This document shows positions 35,085 through 43,064 of a stretch of DNA of 64,000 nt, one piece after another. A program made the position numbers and the translations under genes. The notes under the pieces are model-generated. The model saw only the letters and a program-made list of their open reading frames with translations. It was not told the origin of the DNA and did no database searches. Source of the DNA: Paenibacillus sp. ACRRY (GTDB lineage: Bacteria; Bacillota; Bacilli; Paenibacillales; Paenibacillaceae); contig NZ_JAKRNM010000007.1 in the NCBI RefSeq assembly GCF_022346995.1, positions 124,001-188,000 of the forward strand, written 5' to 3'. Each line of letters starts with the position of its first letter. Position 1 is the first letter of the stretch.

Positions 35085-35854
35085 CACTGACGAGTATCGT
35101 GATTCCAACGTATAACGGACTGGATCTGTTGAAGCCGTGTATTGATGCCATTCGGGAGTATACCGGAGCAGGCACCCCTTACGAGATTGTGGTTGTGGAT
35201 AACGGTTCCGTCGATGGTACGGCAGCCTATTGTGCCCGTGAACGAGTCCGATTTGTTCGATTACCGGAGAACCGGGGTTTCCCTGCAGCCTGTAATGCAG
35301 GACTTCGTGCGGCTTGCGGTGATGAGCTGCTGCTGCTCAACAACGATGTCACGGTGACCCCGCGGTGGCTCGAAAATCTTCGGTTCGGACTCTACAGTGA
35401 AGCAAACATCGGAATCACCGGTCCGGTAACCAATTATGCAAGCGGGATTCAGCAGGTTGACCTGGACTTTGGGAGCATGGAACAGTTCCAGCAATTAGCG
35501 GCAGCCAACAATGTCTCCGACCCAACCAGGTGGAAGGAAGTCAGCCGTATCGTTGGACTGTGCATGTTGTTTCGCCGAGAGGTCATGGCGTCCATCGGCT
35601 TGCTTGACGAGGCCTATTCGCCTGGACATTATGAGGATGATGATTATTGTTATCGGGCTCGCATGCAAGGGTATCGACTGCTTGTATGCAGGGATGTGCT
35701 TGTGCATCATCGCGGCAGCGCGAGTTTTCAGAAGACGGACCCGGCTGCATGGAAGCAATTGCTTGAACGTAATCGCTCAATATTTATCCATAAATGGCAT
35801 GTTGATCCGCTTGAATATATTGAGACATCCGATGAGGGAGGGAATGTGGAATGA
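35081..35854 (+). CDS. Glycosyltransferase family 2 protein
   Basis: 257 residues, a compact GT-A enzyme without a basic tail: TSIVIPTYNGLDLLKPCIDA, VVVDNGSVDGT, RFVRLPENRGFPAACNAGL, LLLNNDVTVTPRW (metal site) and HYEDDDYCYRARMQGYRL (acidic catalytic motif). AGGAGG precedes the ATG, which overlaps the previous stop by four bases. Related to the GT2 domain of the gene at 38096. Confidence 0.85.
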   Translation: MTLTSIVIPTYNGLDLLKPCIDAIREYTGAGTPYEIVVVDNGSVDGTAAYCARERVRFVRLPENRGFPAACNAGLRAACGDELLLLNNDVTVTPRWLENLRFGLYSEANIGITGPVTNYASGIQQVDLDFGSMEQFQQLAAANNVSDPTRWKEVSRIVGLCMLFRREVMASIGLLDEAYSPGHYEDDDYCYRARMQGYRLLVCRDVLVHHRGSASFQKTDPAAWKQLLERNRSIFIHKWHVDPLEYIETSDEGGNVE

Positions 35855-36582
35855 AAGGTGTAATTCTTGCAGGAGGAACGGGAACACGGCTGTATCCTCT
35901 GACGCGGCTGATTAACAAACATCTGCTTCCGGTCGGTAAACATCCGATGATTGTATATGGCATCGACAGACTCCGTCAGGCGGGGATTGAAGATATTCTG
36001 ATTGTGATGGGCAAACATTCGGCGGGACTGTATACGGAGTATCTGGGCGGCGGAGCCGAGCTTGGGGTTCGGTTGACCTACCGGATTCAGGAGCAGGCGG
36101 GAGGCATTGCTGAAGCACTTGATCTGGCAAAGTCGTTTATTCTTCCTAGCGAAAAGTTTGTCGTACTGCTGGGTGACAATCTGTTTAGTGATGATCTGAA
36201 ACCTTATGTTGACCGTTATGTGCAGCAGCCTGCGGGAACAGCACGTGTGCTGCTGAAAGAGGTGGATGATGCCAGACGTTACGGTGTACCTGTCTTTGAC
36301 GCGAACCACCCGGAGCGCATATCGTACATTGAGGAAAAACCAAGCCAGCCGAAGACCTCTTACTGCGTAACAGGGATTTACATGTACGATGATCATGTAT
36401 TTCATCTGATTGATGGCATTACGCCTTCTGCACGCGGGGAGCTGGAGATTACGGATGTCAATAACCACTATGCCTCTGCTGGAGGCCTGGAGTATGACAT
36501 CTTGCAAAAATACTGGAGCGATGCAGGTACCTTCGAATCGCTGCAGGAAGCTGCAGTCCGCATGAAGGGACAACTGCCATAA
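35851..36582 (+). CDS. Glucose-1-phosphate nucleotidyltransferase, SpsI-like
   Basis: 243-residue sugar-phosphate nucleotidyltransferase, expected to make dTDP-glucose (or a related NDP-sugar) from glucose-1-phosphate. Motifs: ILAGGTGTRLYPLTRLINKHLLPV (signature G-x-G-x-R and the catalytic lysine; quoted by its ends), LGDNLFSDD and IEEKPSQPKTSYCVTG. It is closest to SpsI of the B. subtilis spore coat polysaccharide operon (about 246 residues, lacking the C-terminal extension of RmlA). It overlaps the preceding gene by four bases. The partner dehydratase, epimerase and reductase genes are absent here. Confidence 0.88.
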   Translation: MKGVILAGGTGTRLYPLTRLINKHLLPVGKHPMIVYGIDRLRQAGIEDILIVMGKHSAGLYTEYLGGGAELGVRLTYRIQEQAGGIAEALDLAKSFILPSEKFVVLLGDNLFSDDLKPYVDRYVQQPAGTARVLLKEVDDARRYGVPVFDANHPERISYIEEKPSQPKTSYCVTGIYMYDDHVFHLIDGITPSARGELEITDVNNHYASAGGLEYDILQKYWSDAGTFESLQEAAVRMKGQLP

Positions 36583-36636
36583 CATCATGCGCCTGATGCT
36601 GCCGCTGTGCGGTGCCCCATGGGACCCGAATAACCT

Positions 36637-36665
36637 GCGCCGGAGCTGGAAGGAGGCTCCGGCGC
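36637..36665 (+). terminator. GC-rich hairpin inside the glycosyltransferase array
   Basis: A perfect 10-bp stem GCGCCGGAGC/GCTCCGGCGC (36637-36646, 36656-36665) with a 9-base loop and a short T tract. It may be a partial terminator that lowers expression of the last two genes. Confidence 0.45.
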
Positions 36666-36708
36666 TTTGTGCAGCGGCGCTCCCGTGCATGCCGAGGGAG
36701 GGAATGCC

Positions 36709-38031
36709 ATGAGAGTAGCGAAACGGACCGGGCACACGGAAGCCAAGGCGACAGCTAAGCCGCGGGGTACTCGCCCGGCAGCATTTCAAGGGCAAGGCGT
36801 TCTGATGGTGACGGGAACCCCAGAGGCCGGTATCCGGCGGGCTGCCGTCAAGCCCGGGCATCGCACTGCGCGGGCCCAGGCGGGCGCACGTACTGCTGTG
36901 CCGCGTAAGCCTGCCGGCAGGAAGGCCGCTGCACGCCGTCGCTCCGCCGGCAGGCGCGGGCATGCCGCGGCTCACGGCCGCCGCGCAGCAGCCCGGCGCA
37001 CACCGCGTCCGGCTGCGCGCCGTGCGCCTGTGCCAGCACCGCAAGCCAGCACGCCGAAGGCGGTGCCTGCCCGCGGTGCTGGCACGGCCCCGCTCCAGGC
37101 GACACACCACCCGCACGGTGGTGTCTCCCCTGCGGGGCAAGCTGGCGCTGCTGCTGCCGGCTCTGCGGGCAGCGCCAAGGCCCTGCCGCCTGCAGAGCCG
37201 GCAGGCGCACCCGGCGGCTACGCCGAGGGCTACCGCGACGGCGTATTCGCGGGCGGGGAGGCGCTGGTGGCGCAGCACATCCCGCCAGACCACATTCTGC
37301 CTGCCGTAGCGGCGGCAGATCTGATCGCGGCGGGTTTCCGCCAATATGTGCCCAGCCTCACCCGTCTGGCCAGCCCCCACGAGGTGGCTGACCAGATTCG
37401 GGGGGCGCTGGATGCACAGCGCCCCCTGTCGGTCGTTCGCCTCGGAGATGGCGAACTGCTAACGCTGGCAGCCGATACGGTGCTGCCCGGCGAGCAGGTG
37501 CAGGAGCTGGCACCGTTCCTGCCTTACGCAGGGGTGCCGCGCTCTGTTCCCGAGATTCGGGCTGCGCTTGCCGAAGCGATACAGGGTGCGGATTGGGTAG
37601 GCGTTCCGATCTCGCGGGCGCCCACGTTTCAAGGCTTGTTATTCCCGGTGATGCGCCATTTCGGGATTGACTGGTCCCGGTTGAAGCTGACCAGTTCAAC
37701 AATCAACTATAGTCTGCATCAGGCGGGGCTGCTGCTGCCTATCCTGCAAGGCCGCCGCGTGCTGGTGATCGGCAGCCAGGCGTGTGGGCTCGGTGCACTG
37801 CTTCACAGTCACGGAATACATGTAACGGGCATGATTGGTTCCGTTGCCGGGGTTATGGATGTGCCAAGGGTGGTGCAGGAAACGGCAGCGCATTCCTTCG
37901 ATATTGCTCTGGTTGCTGCAGGAGTTCCGGCCGTAATCCTGTGTCGGCGCATTGCTGGCGAACTCGGCAGGGTTGCTCTGGATTTTGGGCATTTGGCTGA
38001 TAAGTTGGTTACAGGAGAGCTTCATCTCTAA
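36709..38031 (+). CDS. GT-D fold glycosyltransferase-like protein with long Ala/Arg/Pro-rich N-terminus
   Basis: 440 residues. Residues 1 to about 165 are a low-complexity, very basic and Ala/Pro-rich region encoded by DNA of much higher GC than its neighbours. Then come a linker (GGYAEGYRDGVFAGGEA) and a C-terminal domain of about 200 residues with SVVRLGDGELLTLA (RLGDGE at 244-249) and later VLVIGSQACGLGALLHSHG. This matches the GT-D (DUF1792) fold first described in streptococcal glycosyltransferases, where the acidic DxE is catalytic. GGGAGGGA precedes the ATG. The donor sugar is unknown. Confidence 0.78.
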   Translation: MRVAKRTGHTEAKATAKPRGTRPAAFQGQGVLMVTGTPEAGIRRAAVKPGHRTARAQAGARTAVPRKPAGRKAAARRRSAGRRGHAAAHGRRAAARRTPRPAARRAPVPAPQASTPKAVPARGAGTAPLQATHHPHGGVSPAGQAGAAAAGSAGSAKALPPAEPAGAPGGYAEGYRDGVFAGGEALVAQHIPPDHILPAVAAADLIAAGFRQYVPSLTRLASPHEVADQIRGALDAQRPLSVVRLGDGELLTLAADTVLPGEQVQELAPFLPYAGVPRSVPEIRAALAEAIQGADWVGVPISRAPTFQGLLFPVMRHFGIDWSRLKLTSSTINYSLHQAGLLLPILQGRRVLVIGSQACGLGALLHSHGIHVTGMIGSVAGVMDVPRVVQETAAHSFDIALVAAGVPAVILCRRIAGELGRVALDFGHLADKLVTGELHL

Positions 38032-38095
38032 TGGAGTCTGGCGGATGGTTGACACGACGCGACGCATCCGGACGAGGGGAAATGGGGGAAGCAAC

Positions 38096-39649
38096 ATGAG
38101 CAAACCAGGTATCATATCCAAGCATCGGGGTGCTTCCGGACCCGCCAAAGTAGTTCTGCATTCCGCTGGAAATAGCCCAGTGCGGAAATCGGGACGTAGA
38201 GGGAAAGGCAAGCGGGGGGCCAGAGCTGTCAAACTGTACAAACAAGGGTACAGCAGGGGATACGATGAAGGGGTAAGACAGGGTCAGAGTTCATTTGGAC
38301 TGTTATTTGAAGGGGTCAGCATCATTATTCCGACCTATAATCAGCGGGAGTATGCCCTTAAATGTGTATCCAGTATCGAGAAACATACGCCTGCTCCCTA
38401 CGAAATCATTGTGGTGGATAATGGTTCGAAGGATGGGACGGCAGAAGCGATGCTGCGTAAAGGCGGCATGGTGAGAGTGGCTGCACTGGATGTCAATCGC
38501 GGATTTGCCGGTGGTGTCAATCAGGGACTGATGATGGCAAGAGGCCGTCATATCGTAGTGCTGAATAACGATACGCTGGTCACGCCAGGCTGGCTTGATA
38601 ACATGATGGCCTGCCTGGACAGTGATCCGGAGATTGGTCTGGTCGGCCCAGTCACCAACTATATAGGAGGCGATCAGCAGATCGATGTTCCGTATACCGA
38701 GGTGCAGGATATGTGGTCCTTTGCCGCCAGACACAACCGGCCTGACCCTGGTAAACACCGGGTAACTGAACGGCTTGTCGGCTTTTGCTGGCTGTTCTCA
38801 CAAGACCTGCTGGAGCGGGTGGGATATCTGGATGAAGGATATGCGGTGGGCAACTTTGAAGATGATGACTGGATGATTCGGGTGAAGCTGGCAGGATATA
38901 AGCTTGCGGTCGCAGGAGATGCCTTCATTCATCACTTTGGCAGCGTCAGCATGAAGGCGCTGGGCGAACCGGATTTTGCAGCTGTGAACAAGGGGAACGA
39001 ACAGTTTCATTCCAGGAAGTGGGGAGATCCTCACGCTCTGGTCGCGAAAACATTGCAGCTGGCACAATATATGGAACAGGAAAATTCATCGGCAGCGCCG
39101 GATTCCGCCCATTTGGGGCATGCCAACCCGCGCCAGCAATTGTCCACGAAGGGCAGTCAGGACCGGGGACCGAAGACAAGACGCAGCAGCGACTTTTATC
39201 CGGAAGGCTGCTTCGTTTCCGATGTGAAAGGCGATGTATATCGTCTGGCGGGAGGCCTGAAGCGCAAGCTGAACATTCCTGTACCGCGAGGCATATCCCC
39301 TGTTCAGGTAGCCAAACCGGATCTGCTTGGGATCCCTGCCGGAGATGCTGTAGTGTCAGCAAGTGAAATTCGGGGCTGGCCGCTTGAAGTGAGGCATGTG
39401 CATGTTTCATCGATTCATGACTCGGACACGGGTTGGACGGAAGGCTGTATTCTTGCGGCAGCTGATGCGCCGGAGGTTCGGTATCAGATCAGCGAGGGCA
39501 GACGGAGAAAGTTCGCAACGGTGTATGCAGCAGAACAATGGGGCGTACATTCCGGTCATGTATTGAGCGTGTCTCCGGAACAGCTGCATGCAATTCAGGA
39601 AGGCTTGCCCATCATCGCCCCGCCGCAGCTCTTAAACGAAGATCTGTAA
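38096..39649 (+). CDS. Glycosyltransferase family 2 protein with basic tail and duplicated C-terminal module
   Basis: 517 residues: a basic tail (KSGRRGKGKRGARAVK), a linker YKQGYSRGYDEGVRQGQ, a GT-A domain (VSIIIPTYNQREYALKC, VVDNGSKDGT, VLNNDTLVTPGW, NFEDDDWMIRVKLAGYKL) and a C-terminal region of about 170 residues. That tail contains two related modules, beginning YPEGCFVSDVKGDVYRLAGG and WTEGCILAAADAPEVRYQIS, each with EGC followed by a short beta-rich stretch; they might bind the acceptor or a glycan. The start at 38096 follows GGGGGAAG; a longer frame upstream overlaps the GT-D gene and is rejected. Confidence 0.82.
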   Translation: MSKPGIISKHRGASGPAKVVLHSAGNSPVRKSGRRGKGKRGARAVKLYKQGYSRGYDEGVRQGQSSFGLLFEGVSIIIPTYNQREYALKCVSSIEKHTPAPYEIIVVDNGSKDGTAEAMLRKGGMVRVAALDVNRGFAGGVNQGLMMARGRHIVVLNNDTLVTPGWLDNMMACLDSDPEIGLVGPVTNYIGGDQQIDVPYTEVQDMWSFAARHNRPDPGKHRVTERLVGFCWLFSQDLLERVGYLDEGYAVGNFEDDDWMIRVKLAGYKLAVAGDAFIHHFGSVSMKALGEPDFAAVNKGNEQFHSRKWGDPHALVAKTLQLAQYMEQENSSAAPDSAHLGHANPRQQLSTKGSQDRGPKTRRSSDFYPEGCFVSDVKGDVYRLAGGLKRKLNIPVPRGISPVQVAKPDLLGIPAGDAVVSASEIRGWPLEVRHVHVSSIHDSDTGWTEGCILAAADAPEVRYQISEGRRRKFATVYAAEQWGVHSGHVLSVSPEQLHAIQEGLPIIAPPQLLNEDL

Positions 39650-39862
39650 AAATGAGGCTCGCTGTAAACCGGTTCGGCACGATGCGAGATGTAATGTGCA
39701 GCGTACGGCTCCATTTCATTTCGCATCCAGGCTTTCCATGCGTTACATACAAGGCAATCTTATGTTTATAGATGATTGAAAAGTAAGCGATTTCATTTTA
39801 CACTATGACCAATTGAATCATCGCATAGCTAACTTAAGCATGCGGTAGGGGGATGGTGCACG

Positions 39863-40819
39863 ATGATGAAGAGTGAAAGCATCGTACTGGCTGGACGAAT
39901 AGCCAGTCATTTTTTGCAGGAAAAAGTCAAGGCAGCACATCAGATTGTTGGGAAGGGTTTCGTCAATCAGGTATGCGTAGTCGAGACGGAGGAACACAAC
40001 GTTATTGTACGCATGAACGATAAAGACCAATATCCGATTTTTTTGAAGGAACGATGGTGTCTTGAGCAAGCAGCAGCCGTTGGGATTCCGGGTCCAGAGA
40101 CGTTATCCGTTGGAATCATGGAAGAAACAGCTTATATGATTCAAACGGTTGTCCAGGGAGATAACGGACTGGATGCAACGATTGACACGATTGAAATTTG
40201 GAGGAAACTCGGCGAGTACGCAAAACGGATTCATTCCATTCCGGTGGCAGGTTTCGGAGAACGGATGGACCCTGTCTCGAGTACATTTTATTCCCCGCCG
40301 CATGCGGGATCAGATGGCAGCTGGCAGGGATACATACAGTACAATATCAATAGCTTGACGGAGCATGACCCCTTAATTGAACTTGGTGTACTAACTCAAG
40401 CAGAATCGAAAAGGGTAAGACAGTGGTTCGAGCGTTTGAAAATGGAAACGTTTCGTTTTGGACTGTGCCATGGTGATCTCTCATTGAAGAACACGATGGT
40501 TGATTTAACAGGCCAAATTACACTATTGGATTGGGGAAATGCAGAAGTCACTGTGGTACCGTATGGCGATATCATACATATGATACGATGCCAGATCCAT
40601 GGAGAAGGACCCAATAGGATAGAGTTAGAAGCCTTTATGGAGAGTTACGGGCTGAATGACTATGAGCTGGATCAGATGAGACATGTCATGGTCTTGAAGA
40701 CCTTTGATACGCTTAGATGGGCTATCGATCAAAGTCCGGATGAGGTTGATTTTTATGCCGGGATGGCCCGGAAAGTCCTTACTCTAGTCAAAGAAACAAG
40801 CAGAGACGGATCGATGTAA
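39863..40819 (+). CDS. Aminoglycoside phosphotransferase (APH)-fold kinase family protein
   Basis: 318-residue protein-kinase-like phosphotransferase. The Brenner motif HGDLSLKNTMV and the metal-binding LLDWGNAE are present, as is an N-terminal ATP-binding lobe (GKGFVNQVCVVETEEHNVIVRM, quoted in two parts: GKGFVNQVCVV; NVIVRM). The family phosphorylates antibiotics, but also choline, homoserine, fructosamine and other small molecules, so antibiotic resistance should not be assumed. GGGGGATGG precedes the ATG. It stands alone between the glycosyltransferase and sulfur clusters. Confidence 0.8.
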   Translation: MMKSESIVLAGRIASHFLQEKVKAAHQIVGKGFVNQVCVVETEEHNVIVRMNDKDQYPIFLKERWCLEQAAAVGIPGPETLSVGIMEETAYMIQTVVQGDNGLDATIDTIEIWRKLGEYAKRIHSIPVAGFGERMDPVSSTFYSPPHAGSDGSWQGYIQYNINSLTEHDPLIELGVLTQAESKRVRQWFERLKMETFRFGLCHGDLSLKNTMVDLTGQITLLDWGNAEVTVVPYGDIIHMIRCQIHGEGPNRIELEAFMESYGLNDYELDQMRHVMVLKTFDTLRWAIDQSPDEVDFYAGMARKVLTLVKETSRDGSM

Positions 40820-40887
40820 TCGCTTTTTCAAAAAAATTAAATTTAATCTTTCTATGCTGCTATAGGTTTATTCTATTAGCAGCTCCA

Positions 40888-40916
40888 TTGACGCTTAAGG
40901 ATACGAAGAGTACATT
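40888..40916 (+). promoter_or_regulatory. Promoter of the glutaredoxin-like gene
   Basis: TTGACG (40888-40893) and TACATT (40911-40916) are separated by 17 bases. The CymR-like site at 40925-40950 begins nine bases after the -10. Confidence 0.6.
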
Positions 40917-40924
40917 TATAGCCA

Positions 40925-40950
40925 TAATTCTTATTTAACAGGTAGGAATT
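40925..40950 (+). promoter_or_regulatory. CymR-like operator, site 1
   Basis: TAATTC, 12 bases, then TAGGAATT. The same layout (TAAWNC-N12-TAGG) recurs at 41470 and 42994. It covers roughly +3 to +28 of the predicted transcript, suiting repression. The TAGGAATT end agrees with the sulfur-regulator CymR box as I remember it. Confidence 0.5.
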
Positions 40951-41005
40951 AAAGGTCTGAGGCATGCCTCGATCTTATCCTTGAATACAATCAGGAGGGT
41001 TATCG

Positions 41006-41284
41006 ATGCCTACGTCACCCAAAAAAGTAGTGCTATGGAGCAAAACAGGCTGTCATTTCTGTGGAGAGGTAAAAGCGTTTTTGACGTCGCGGAATCAGCC
41101 TTTTGAGAACATTGAAGTGGAAGGCAATGATGTGCTGAGGGATGTGCTTGAAGCGAAATACGGCATTCGGCATGTTCCTGTTATTGAAGTTGGAGGGGAT
41201 GGCAAGTTTGAGGCGTTGCTGGAACCGGATCTGGAGAAGCTTGCCGCGCTTTTGGCCCAGCCGGACGAAGCGGCAACTGTCTGA
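41006..41284 (+). CDS. Glutaredoxin-like thiol protein (YtnI-like)
   Basis: 92-residue thioredoxin-fold protein with the redox motif CHFC (KVVLWSKTGCHFCGEVKAFL) and the cis-proline segment RHVPVIEV. AGGAGGG precedes the ATG. In B. subtilis a similar small protein, YtnI, is encoded beside the monooxygenase YtnJ in the operon that uses organosulfur compounds such as S-(2-succino)cysteine. Here too the YtnJ-like gene follows, though with its own promoter. Confidence 0.82.
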   Translation: MPTSPKKVVLWSKTGCHFCGEVKAFLTSRNQPFENIEVEGNDVLRDVLEAKYGIRHVPVIEVGGDGKFEALLEPDLEKLAALLAQPDEAATV

Positions 41285-41429
41285 TCGTCTCTTGCACAAT
41301 CGGATTGAATTCGTCGTTTTCGGCTATAGAAAGCTGCTGGGGCAGTGGATTGTAGCCGGGAGCGTACGAATGAACCTGTCTTATACAGATCTCTGATTTA
41401 TATATAGAAAAGTTCTATTAGTCACCCCG

Positions 41430-41458
41430 TTGACCCTTTCACAGGGCAGTGATAAGAT
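41430..41458 (+). promoter_or_regulatory. Promoter of the ytnJ-like gene
   Basis: TTGACC (41430-41435) and TAAGAT (41453-41458) are 17 bases apart. Confidence 0.6.
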
Positions 41459-41469
41459 TTGTGAAATTA

Positions 41470-41494
41470 TAAAACTGATCAAACTCATAGGAAT
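41470..41494 (+). promoter_or_regulatory. CymR-like operator, site 2
   Basis: TAAAAC, 12 bases, then TAGGAAT, starting 12 bases after the -10 of the ytnJ-like promoter. The stretch ending CTCATAGG is shared with the site at 42994. Confidence 0.5.
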
Positions 41495-41583
41495 AGTTAC
41501 TTTTGAGTTTCGAAAATGTAAAAAGTCATGTCTGGACCCTGATGCATCATCCTAAATCCAATATGAGGGAAGGCGGAATGTAT

Positions 41584-42921
41584 ATGACGGCAAAACGCAG
41601 TTTGAAATTTGGAGCCATTGTTCACGGTGTCGGAGGCAGTATGACCACATGGAGACACCCGGAGATTCAACCGGATGCGAGTGTGAATTTTGAGTTCTAC
41701 AAGCGCCAGACGCTGAAAGCGGAAGAAGGTAAGTTCGATCTCGTTTTTATTGCTGATGGTCTGTACATCACCGAAAAATCCATTCCCCACTTCCTGAATC
41801 GGTTTGAACCGATCAGCCTGTTGTCCGCCTTGGCCGCCATCACTTCGCGGATTGGTCTGGTGGGAACCCTCTCCACGTCCTATAGCGATCCGTTTACGGT
41901 TGCCAGACAGTTTGGTTCGCTTGACCTGATCAGTGACGGCCGCGCTGGCTGGAATGTGGTTACCTCCCCGCTTGAAGGATCAGCCAAAAACTATAGTAAA
42001 AGCAATCACCCTACCCATCCAGAACGATACCGAATTGCAACAGAATATCTGCAAGTAACCAAGGGCCTGTGGGATTCATGGGAAGATGATGCGTTTGTCC
42101 GAGACAAGGAGAGCGGTGTTTTCTTCGATCCATCCAAACTGCATACACTCAATCACGAAGGGGAGTTCTTCTCCGTACAGGGACCACTGAACATTGCCCG
42201 TTCACGCCAAGGTCAGCCGGTGATCTTCCAGGCAGGCTCCTCCGATGATGGCAAGACCCTTGCAGCGAAAGAAGCCGATGCGGTGTTTACCGGACATGAT
42301 ACGATCGAGGATGCACAGGCTTTTTACAAGGATGTCAAAACGCGTGCCGCTTCCTATGGACGTTCCTCACAGGATATCGTCATTCTGCCAGGCATCAGCC
42401 CGATCGTAGGACGGACGGAAGAAGAAGCCGAACGTAAATACGAGGAGATTGCCAGTCTGGTTACGATCGACAAAGCGCTGGATTATCTGGGACGTTTCTT
42501 CGAGCACCATGACTTCTCCCAATATGCGCTGGATGAACCATTCCCTGAACTGAACGGCATTGGCAGCAACAGCTTCCGCAGCGGTACGGACAAAATCAAG
42601 AAGGATGCCAAAGAGCAGGGATTGACGCTCCGCGAAGTGGCATTGCGTGCGGCTACGCCGAAGAGCAAATTCCTGGGTACACCGGAACAGGTAGCCGACA
42701 AAATCCAGGAGTGGTTCGAAGCAGAGGCTGCTGACGGATTCATTATCCATTCGGAATTGCCAAGTGGTCTGTCTGATTTCGTGGAACTGGTCGTTCCGAT
42801 CCTGCAGGATCGCGGCATTTATCGTACGGAGTACGAGCACGATACACTCCGCGGCAATCTCGGTGTGCAAATTCCGGTGAATCGTTATACAGCAGCCCGG
42901 GAGCAAGTGCAGCAGGCATAA
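41584..42921 (+). CDS. ytnJ: FMN-dependent monooxygenase, NtaA/SnaA/DszA family (YtnJ-like)
   Basis: 445-residue bacterial luciferase-like flavin monooxygenase, cytoplasmic, using FMNH2 from a separate reductase. The sequence is close to YtnJ of B. subtilis over its length (FGAIVHGVGGS, FIADGLYITEKSIPHFLNRFEP, DGRAGWNVVTSPLEGSA quoted in part, VIFQAGSSDDG, LRENLG-like end LRGNLGVQIPV). YtnJ is thought to open N-acetylated S-(2-succino)cysteine or related thioethers. I chose ATG 41584 (MTAKRSLKFG); ATG 41578 is an alternative with GAGGGAAGG upstream. The neighbouring FMN reductase, YtmO-like protein and M20 deacylase complete a pathway. Confidence 0.9.
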   Translation: MTAKRSLKFGAIVHGVGGSMTTWRHPEIQPDASVNFEFYKRQTLKAEEGKFDLVFIADGLYITEKSIPHFLNRFEPISLLSALAAITSRIGLVGTLSTSYSDPFTVARQFGSLDLISDGRAGWNVVTSPLEGSAKNYSKSNHPTHPERYRIATEYLQVTKGLWDSWEDDAFVRDKESGVFFDPSKLHTLNHEGEFFSVQGPLNIARSRQGQPVIFQAGSSDDGKTLAAKEADAVFTGHDTIEDAQAFYKDVKTRAASYGRSSQDIVILPGISPIVGRTEEEAERKYEEIASLVTIDKALDYLGRFFEHHDFSQYALDEPFPELNGIGSNSFRSGTDKIKKDAKEQGLTLREVALRAATPKSKFLGTPEQVADKIQEWFEAEAADGFIIHSELPSGLSDFVELVVPILQDRGIYRTEYEHDTLRGNLGVQIPVNRYTAAREQVQQA

Positions 42922-42993
42922 GATGAACTGTACTCGAGATGTGCGCTACAGCGCTACGGCCATATGAATCCTTAAAAGCAATATTTCGTGTTT

Positions 42994-43015
42994 TAAAACC
43001 GACTTATCTCATAGG
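42994..43015 (+). promoter_or_regulatory. CymR-like operator, site 3
   Basis: TAAAAC, 12 bases, then TAGG (followed by TTATA, weaker than GGAAT). It lies 50 bases before the solute-binding protein gene. No clear sigma-A promoter was found in front of it. Confidence 0.45.
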
Positions 43016-43064
43016 TTATATATAAAATAAAAATGACACCTGTATACACAGAGGGGGAAATGAT

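Noticed and set aside
35728..37380. A 550-codon minus-strand frame
   Set aside because: It lies opposite spsI-like and GT-D genes with clear domains. Its length comes from the GC-rich stretch at 36700-37330.
39863..40819. Aminoglycoside resistance gene
   Set aside because: The APH fold is shared by many small-molecule kinases, and nothing in sequence or context points to antibiotics.
40820..43064. S-box or T-box riboswitch in front of sulfur genes
   Set aside because: No S-box core or T-box sequence was seen; protein-operator-like sites explain the region better.
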